64,000 nt of DNA from assembly GCA_963678485.1 (NCBI GenBank), contig OY782882.1, positions 930,001 through 994,000 on the forward strand, in the 5' to 3' direction. A model generated the notes under the pieces. The model made no database searches. It worked only from the letters and a program-made list of their open reading frames with translations, and was not told the DNA's origin. This document shows, one piece after another, positions 59,256-64,000 of this stretch (its first letter is position 1; each line of letters opens with the position of its first letter). A program made the position numbers and the translations under genes. Source of the DNA: CALGYY01 sp963678485. GTDB taxonomy: Bacteria > Bacteroidota > Bacteroidia > Bacteroidales > CAIWKO01.

Positions 59256-60161
59256 CTAGGTTTCCAGCTGTTTCTTTTTCATTCCCAACAGCTTTCTCCA
59301 CTGCAACTGAGAGAGAAAAAGTCCACCAATGGTCAGTGCAATTCCTCCAAGTTGTCGGAAAGTGAATTCTTCCTTCATGATCAGGAATGAAGCAAAGGCA
59401 GTAATGACAGGGATTACGTATGTGAAAATTGTGGCTTTTGTCACCCCAATCTTTTGAATTCCTAGTGTAAACAGAAAGAACGCAATGGCAGATGCAAAGA
59501 CTGCCAGTGAAATCAAGGGAACGAGAAGACCCGCATCCCAGTGCACTGCAGACATATTCTTTAGATCGAAAATCAGGAACAGTGGCAGAAAATACAATAT
59601 GCCGATTAGATTTTGAGTAGAAATCACAGTGTATGCGTTATAACGAGAAGCCAGTCGTTGCAACACAAAACTATATCCCATAACGCTGGATACCGCTATC
59701 AGCAAATACATCAGCCCTTTCGGCTCAGCATCAAAACTAAAATCCCCTTTAAGGACAACCAGCAGAACACCAATAAAGCTTACTAATATTCCAAAGTAAT
59801 TGCCCATGATGATTTTTTCCTTTGCTAGCACATACATGGAAAAGGGCACCACCAAGGGTATCATGGATACAACAATAGAAGCAACTGTTGGCGATACATA
59901 TTTAATCCCATATCCTTCGCCCAGATAATACAAGAAAGGCTCGAACAAGGCAAGAAGCAGAAAGGCACCAATGTCCTTCTTTTGTATTCGCTGAAGCTTC
60001 CCTAAAATCAACGAAAGTCCAATGAGGAATACTGATGCGATAACTAATCTGATGAACACAGTGGCTGTTGGAGAAAGATATTCGAAAACCATCTTTACAC
60101 CAATGAAGGAAAGTCCCCAAAAAATCATTGATACCAATAGCGCCAGATAGGTCCAGTACAT
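59256..60161 (-). CDS. EamA/DMT-superfamily transporter
   Basis: 301 residues from ATG at 60161. The frame extends to 60194, but the promoter box at 60192-60199 overlaps that start; a ggggg-like purine stretch precedes 60161. Ten TM segments form two EamA repeats: one starts YLALLVSMIFWGLSFIGVKM, the other near residue 150 with GLMYLLIAVSSVMGYSFVLQ. The typical PLVVPFSMYVLAKE and FTYVIPVITAFASFLIMKEEFTFRQLGG stretches are present. It is a drug/metabolite-type exporter of unknown substrate. The stop lies two bases from that of the MbnH-like gene, convergent. Confidence 0.92.
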   Translation of the reverse strand: MYWTYLALLVSMIFWGLSFIGVKMVFEYLSPTATVFIRLVIASVFLIGLSLILGKLQRIQKKDIGAFLLLALFEPFLYYLGEGYGIKYVSPTVASIVVSMIPLVVPFSMYVLAKEKIIMGNYFGILVSFIGVLLVVLKGDFSFDAEPKGLMYLLIAVSSVMGYSFVLQRLASRYNAYTVISTQNLIGILYFLPLFLIFDLKNMSAVHWDAGLLVPLISLAVFASAIAFFLFTLGIQKIGVTKATIFTYVIPVITAFASFLIMKEEFTFRQLGGIALTIGGLFLSQLQWRKLLGMKKKQLET

Positions 60162-60191
60162 CCCCTTTTTTTCCACGTCCCAAATTTTCCG

Positions 60192-60199
60192 CAAAAATA
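60192..60199 (-). promoter_or_regulatory. TAnnTTTG -7 element for the DMT transporter
   Basis: Minus-strand TATTTTTG, 31 bases before the ATG at 60161. It overlaps the longer start. Confidence 0.6.
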
Positions 60200-60223
60200 A
60201 GCAAATTAGGCGGGTCGCAATGC

Positions 60224-61495
60224 CTAGACCAGGAACAATAACAGTATGTTCACAGCTGTAATTAGTAAGAATCCTACCAATAGTGTCTTGCGAAGAGACT
60301 TGTCGCTGATAATCATTCCGTACACCATTTTTAATAGGTTATTACTAATAATTGCTTGCAGCGTGGCCGCAGTGATTACTGTTAATCCAACATCAAACTT
60401 ACCCTGAAAAAGATTAAGTAAGAAAGGATCAATATCTGTTACACCAACAATAAAGGATAGAAGATTCAATCCAAGCTCACCAAAATTATTTATTGTAAAA
60501 TAGGTTACGAAGGTGAAACCTACATAAAGTATGGTAAAAATGATGGCAACTCTGAATTCGAGTGGGTTTTTATCTTTCTGATTGGTAATCTCCGCGTGAT
60601 TTGTAGCATCTTTCTTGAAAAGCAAAATAAAGAAACCGGTAAGTAAGGAAAATGCGAACATAATTAAAAAAGCCCACCAGCATTTCATAAAAAGTTCGGC
60701 ATTAAAAATACCGATAAGAATAAGAATCCTTAGATACATCATCGATGTGGCAAGGACCATCCCTGCAGCATATTGATGTTTAAGTTCAGGATGATCTTTA
60801 CTTTTTCGGGCAAGAATAAAAGTTGTTGCGGTGGAGCTATACAAACCTCCCAATATTCCCGACAACACAACGCCCGAAGTATGAAAAACAAATTTCTTCA
60901 GCAGATAGCTAAGATACGAAATGGATGAGATAACAACTACGGCAAGCCACACGCGATAAGGTGTAAGGCTCAGAAAATCAACAAAAGGTTCATCTGGCAC
61001 TATTGGCAAAATAATACCTGCAATGATTAGAAACTTTGCCAGTGTAATAAATTCTTCCTTTTCGAAACGATCGCTAAGTGTAGAAAATGTTTCTTTCATT
61101 TCGGTAAATACCAGCACTACCACAATCACTAACATGTACAACCATGCAGGCTGGGTCATTACTAATGGAGCCAAACTGTATGTAATCAATGCAATGATAA
61201 TCGTGGTGAGCCCAAAATCGCCAAAGCGCTGTATTTTGAAAAAATAATTAATACCTAGAAAAACTCCCAGCAACAACCCACCACAACCGTACAACCATAG
61301 GCTTTCCGGAGCAACCAGATATAAAATAAATCCTAAAATACCTATAAAAGTAAAAGTGCGATCGGTGCCAAACAGCCTACTGTCGTCGCTTACCGGATGC
61401 ACCTTACGTTGCGATAGTCCAATCACCAGACTGAACAGGGCAACCATAATGAAGGATATCAATTCTGAAGGAATCAGATCAAGAATTTGTTTCAT
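60224..61495 (-). CDS. MgtC/SapB plus DUF4010 membrane protein
   Basis: 423 residues from ATG at 61495 (MKQILDLIPSELISFIMVAL); the frame extends to 61585 but adds an unlikely leader. The N-terminal MgtC-like part has LVIGLSQRKVHPVSDD, RTFTFIGILGF and FGLTTIIIALITYSL. The DUF4010 part has EFITLAKFLIIAGIILPIVP, SGVVLSGILGGLYSSTATTFILARKSKDHPE and GLNLLSFIVGVTDIDPFLLNL, a conserved signature. About 12 TM segments in total. The function of this fusion family is not established; magnesium or stress roles are inferred from MgtC. Confidence 0.9.
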   Translation of the reverse strand: MKQILDLIPSELISFIMVALFSLVIGLSQRKVHPVSDDSRLFGTDRTFTFIGILGFILYLVAPESLWLYGCGGLLLGVFLGINYFFKIQRFGDFGLTTIIIALITYSLAPLVMTQPAWLYMLVIVVVLVFTEMKETFSTLSDRFEKEEFITLAKFLIIAGIILPIVPDEPFVDFLSLTPYRVWLAVVVISSISYLSYLLKKFVFHTSGVVLSGILGGLYSSTATTFILARKSKDHPELKHQYAAGMVLATSMMYLRILILIGIFNAELFMKCWWAFLIMFAFSLLTGFFILLFKKDATNHAEITNQKDKNPLEFRVAIIFTILYVGFTFVTYFTINNFGELGLNLLSFIVGVTDIDPFLLNLFQGKFDVGLTVITAATLQAIISNNLLKMVYGMIISDKSLRKTLLVGFLLITAVNILLLFLV

Positions 61496-61608
61496 AATGC
61501 TGACATATGTGGCACTTATACGGAGAATCGCATAAATGGTTATCAAAGAAAGCATTTTTTTTGAAAATAATGGCAGGCAATGCAAAGCATTATAAAGTCA
61601 GCATTTTG

Positions 61609-61616
61609 TACCTTTG
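61609..61616 (+). promoter_or_regulatory. TAnnTTTG -7 element for the EI24-mqnA unit
   Basis: TACCTTTG, 18 bases before the ATG at 61634. Confidence 0.6.
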
Positions 61617-61633
61617 CTTATTGATAATCATCT

Positions 61634-62476
61634 ATGCCCCTATTCAATCATTTCAAAACAGGCTTCAGGAGCTACAAAGCCGCTCATAAATTTATCGTAA
61701 AGCACAAACTGTGGTGGTATGTTGCACTGCCCGCATTGCTAAATGTGCTCATGGTTTTGTTATTGGCATTGATTGGCTGGAATTTTTTCGCGCAGCTTAA
61801 CGAATGGTTATTTGACATCACTGGACTGTCGGGCGGTCCCGAAGGATACATGAAATGGTTGATTGTCGTGTTGCAAGTTGTATTTCGTATAGTGATGTAT
61901 GTATTATTGTTCTTCCTGTACTATATGGTCTATCGTTACATCATTCTCATTATCCTTTCCCCAATGCTGGCGTTGCTTTCAGAAAAAACAGACAAGCTAT
62001 TAAGCGGCAGAGAATATCCATTTGTGTTGAAAAATTTTATTATTGACGTATTGCGAGGAATCAGAATAGCCACACGTAACACCCTTATTGAATTCTTTTT
62101 CATGATTGTGCTGTTCTTTTTTAGCTATGTTCCTATAATTGGATATATCAGTCCGGTAATCATGTTTTTTATTACATGTTACTTCTATGGTTTTTCGATG
62201 ATGGATTACACTAATGAAAGAAACCGTCTCAGTATCCGCCAAAGTGTAAGGTTTGTCAGGAGGAACAGGGGATTTTCAATAGCCAACGGCATGGTGTTTT
62301 ATCTGATTTTCTTTTTTGTTCCTTTAATCGGATTTATGGTAGCTCCAGCATATGCTGTTGTTGCCGCCACTTTAGGCATAGATGATATAAATAAAATTCC
62401 CGTAGAGGAGAAACCAGGTAAATTAAAGAACCCAAAGAAATGGAGAAAGCAAACATCACAGCAGTTTCTTACCTGA
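61634..62476 (+). CDS. EI24-domain (CysZ-like) membrane protein
   Basis: 280 residues. It starts with a conserved PLFNHFKTGFRSYKAAHKFI amphipathic stretch. Four or more TM segments follow (WWYVALPALLNVLMVLLLAL; VLQVVFRIVMYVLLFFLYY; FFFMIVLFFFSYVPIIGYI; MVFYLIFFFVPLIGFMVAP). ILSPMLALLSEKTDKLLSGREYP lies in the central loop, as in the EI24/CysZ family. CysZ takes up sulfate in some bacteria, but this branch is uncharacterised. It overlaps mqnA by 37 bases, so expression of the two is tightly linked. Confidence 0.88.
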   Translation: MPLFNHFKTGFRSYKAAHKFIVKHKLWWYVALPALLNVLMVLLLALIGWNFFAQLNEWLFDITGLSGGPEGYMKWLIVVLQVVFRIVMYVLLFFLYYMVYRYIILIILSPMLALLSEKTDKLLSGREYPFVLKNFIIDVLRGIRIATRNTLIEFFFMIVLFFFSYVPIIGYISPVIMFFITCYFYGFSMMDYTNERNRLSIRQSVRFVRRNRGFSIANGMVFYLIFFFVPLIGFMVAPAYAVVAATLGIDDINKIPVEEKPGKLKNPKKWRKQTSQQFLT

Positions 62477-63189
62477 ACACTCTGCCCTTTGTTTACGGAA
62501 TGAAGTCGAAACTGAATAGGGACACCACCAATCTTATGCTGGATGTTCCTTCGGAATGTGCACGAAAAATTCTATTAAACACGGTTGATTTCGGTTTAGC
62601 GCCATCAGGCATTCTTCCTTCCATTGATCAACAATATCTACCCTTAGATTATTGCATTGCCGCTGATGGCAAGGTGGACACCGTAATGCTCTACAGTCGC
62701 ATGCCACTTGAAAGCATCACCAGCATTCATCTGGACGCTGACTCGAGAACTTCGGTCTTGCTGGTTCGAATCCTTGCAGCACATCATTGGAACATACATC
62801 CTGAATGGATACCACAGCTTGGCGGAAATACTCTCAGCGATGCTGAAAGTGTGCTTGCCATTGGTGACAAGGCTTTCGAGATGCGAAACAAATATCCATA
62901 CGCATTTGATCTTGCTGAAGAATGGAAAAAAATGACAGGACTCCCCTTTGTATTCGCACGTTGGATGGTTCGTAAGGACACGCATCAATCATTAATTTCA
63001 ACGATACAGGAAGCACTTGAATATGGCGTTTCGCATATTGATGATGCAATTTCAAGTATTCAGAGCAACGAATATCAACATGTGAATATTCCTTATTACC
63101 TGAAAAACTGCATTCAGCTAAAAATGACGAATGATTTTCAGCGAGGGCTGGATTTGTATTTATCATTGATCAAAAACCTTGTTGTATAA
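62440..63189 (+). CDS. mqnA: Chorismate dehydratase MqnA (futalosine pathway)
   Basis: 249 residues. Opens with NITAVSYLNTLPFVYGMKSK, the family's N-terminal YLNxxP substrate loop. Next come VPSECARKILLNTVDFGLAPSG, VDTVMLYSRMPLESITSIHLD, then AVLAIGDKAF-like VLAIGDKAFEMRNKYPYAFDLAEEWKK and LPFVFARWMVRKD. It makes 3-enolpyruvyl-benzoate from chorismate, the first step of futalosine-type menaquinone synthesis. Its first 37 bases lie inside the EI24 gene. Convergent with maf, seven bases apart. Confidence 0.94.
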   Translation: MEKANITAVSYLNTLPFVYGMKSKLNRDTTNLMLDVPSECARKILLNTVDFGLAPSGILPSIDQQYLPLDYCIAADGKVDTVMLYSRMPLESITSIHLDADSRTSVLLVRILAAHHWNIHPEWIPQLGGNTLSDAESVLAIGDKAFEMRNKYPYAFDLAEEWKKMTGLPFVFARWMVRKDTHQSLISTIQEALEYGVSHIDDAISSIQSNEYQHVNIPYYLKNCIQLKMTNDFQRGLDLYLSLIKNLVV

Positions 63190-63195
63190 AACAAT

Positions 63196-63792
63196 TTATA
63201 GGCGGTCGATCATTTTCAAAAGTTCAAGATAAAGGCGCTGTGTAGGCAATCCCATTACATTATAGAACGAACCATTTATTCGCTCTATTCCTACATATCC
63301 GATCCATTCCTGTATCCCATAGGCACCGGCCTTATCATAAGGTTTAAAGGTATCAATATACCATTCGATTTCTTCCTGCTCAAATGCTCTGAACCACACT
63401 TCTGATTCAACGCTGAAACTATGAAGTATTGTTGCAGTCTTAAGTGTAACACCTGTAATAACCTCATGCCTGTTACCTGAGAGTCTGGAAAGGATGTCAA
63501 TGGCATCAGCCCGATCGCGGGGTTTTCCAACAACTTCACCATTAAGCAACACAATGGTATCGGCTGTAATAAGAATGGTATTTTCGGGCAGCTCGTTTGA
63601 TTGAAATGCAGAAGCTTTGAGTTCGCTTAGAAACACAGGTATTTCCTGTCGATGCAAACCTTCCGGCCAACGTTCTTCAACCTCGCGCAATTTAACTTCG
63701 AAATTAATCCCTATTTCTTTCAATAGGTATTGCCTGCGTGGCGAGCCTGACGCAAGTATTAAATGGTACTTATTTATTTTTTCGAGTGACAT
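63196..63792 (-). CDS. maf: Maf-family nucleotide pyrophosphatase
   Basis: 198 residues. It starts with the Maf signature LILASGSPRRQYLLKEIG, then the catalytic ITADTIVLLNGEVVGKPRD with Asp as general base, RLSGNRHEVITGV, and the C-terminal YDKAGAYGIQEWIGYVGIERINGSFYNVMGLP-type block (KAGAYGIQ). It hydrolyses dTTP, UTP or modified nucleotides to the monophosphate and pyrophosphate. The start codon shares its A with the stop of the upstream partial gene (TAATG, 63790-63794). Confidence 0.95.
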   Translation of the reverse strand: MSLEKINKYHLILASGSPRRQYLLKEIGINFEVKLREVEERWPEGLHRQEIPVFLSELKASAFQSNELPENTILITADTIVLLNGEVVGKPRDRADAIDILSRLSGNRHEVITGVTLKTATILHSFSVESEVWFRAFEQEEIEWYIDTFKPYDKAGAYGIQEWIGYVGIERINGSFYNVMGLPTQRLYLELLKMIDRL

Positions 63793-64000
63793 TAAAAACT
63801 GACATAAAGAAGCTGCATGGAAAGGATTCCGGCAAGCATGATTATTTTAAGTAAATTACTGGCAAAATGGTAATCTTTTGCAGTTGTGCATTTTCTTAAA
63901 TGAATAAAGAAATATAACCATAAGCCCCCGAGTACAAAGGCGAAATACCAACCTACAAGTTCGTAACTCCACCTAAATTGGAAATAAACCGTTGCCGCTA
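63792..64000 (-). CDS. C-terminal end of a UbiA-like prenyltransferase (cut by window edge)
   Basis: The minus strand from 63998 reads 68 codons to TAA at 63794-63792 without interruption. The fragment shows one TM (WYFAFVLGGLWLYFFI), a HLRKCTTAKDYHFASNLLKI link and a last TM (IIMLAGILSMQLLYVSF). The KxxDYHxASNLLKxIMLxGILSM ending is what I associate with Bacteroidota geranylgeranylglycerol-phosphate geranylgeranyltransferase-like proteins, which often sit beside maf. Too short to be certain of the family. Coupled to maf through TAATG. Confidence 0.6.
   Translation of the reverse strand, partial: AATVYFQFRWSYELVGWYFAFVLGGLWLYFFIHLRKCTTAKDYHFASNLLKIIMLAGILSMQLLYVSF

Overview
The window is AT-rich chromosomal DNA of a Bacteroidota bacterium. 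Three things show this. First, the gene content: a type IX secretion (T9SS) type B C-terminal sorting domain on two giant surface proteins, SprB repeats, a GldB-like gliding lipoprotein, PorT-type barrels, an SDR-type threonine dehydrogenase and split transhydrogenase subunits. Second, at least 22 start-proximal copies of the Bacteroidota -7 promoter element TAnnTTTG. Third, weak or absent Shine-Dalgarno sequences at most genes. The mqnA gene points to menaquinone by the futalosine route. I see no insertion sequence, integrase, prophage or CRISPR array; this looks like ordinary core and shell genome with a few accessory modules.

Layout. 1-2212 (minus): an SUMF1-fold protein, a membrane protein with two copies of an uncharacterised TM module, and a cut-off DUF2007-like protein. 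2708-5611 (minus): the three-gene proton-translocating transhydrogenase. 5756-11627 (plus): a TetR regulator followed by an MMPL/RND exporter, a LolA-like periplasmic protein, an outer-membrane barrel and a DUF2147 protein, forming a plausible trans-envelope export set. 11647-19758: a lipoprotein, a GT39-type glycosyltransferase with a C-terminal beta-sandwich, riboflavin synthase, a C69 dipeptidase, a tyrosine/histidine ammonia-lyase and cysS. 19895-22815: acyl-CoA dehydrogenase with its electron-transfer flavoprotein (acd-etfB-etfA). 23254-26616: a giant T9SS cargo. 26722-33690: guaB, then three SurA-type chaperones and a MoxR ATPase. 33722-37792: a MuiA-like protein, then the threonine-to-glycine pair tdh-kbl. 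37842-46089 (minus): a second giant T9SS cargo, a nitroreductase, a propeller protein, GldB and a PorT-like barrel. 46224-50016: a second barrel, nadE, and the Fe-S carriers NfuA-like/Mrp. 50147-50357: tRNA-Ser(GGA) followed by a 117-nt nested palindrome. 50938-57097: a small membrane protein, a PstS-like lipoprotein and a TPR protein, then ExbB-ExbD-ExbD-TonB. 57203-59253: a MbnP/MbnH-type pair of lipoproteins (putative copper protein plus its di-heme tryptophan-modifying enzyme). 59256-64000: a DMT transporter, an MgtC/DUF4010 protein, EI24 protein, mqnA, maf and a cut-off UbiA-like prenyltransferase.

The promoter element is useful for gene starts. In several places the longest open frame begins upstream of, or inside, a TAnnTTTG box, so I moved starts downstream (pntAA, the ammonia-lyase, acd, the MbnP-like gene, the DMT transporter, and the glycosyltransferase by its divergent neighbour). 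The features judged most worth a second look are the MbnP/MbnH pair, the palindrome next to tRNA-Ser, the solitary ammonia-lyase, the TetR-MMPL-LolA-barrel export set, and the SUMF1/duplicated-TM gene pair.
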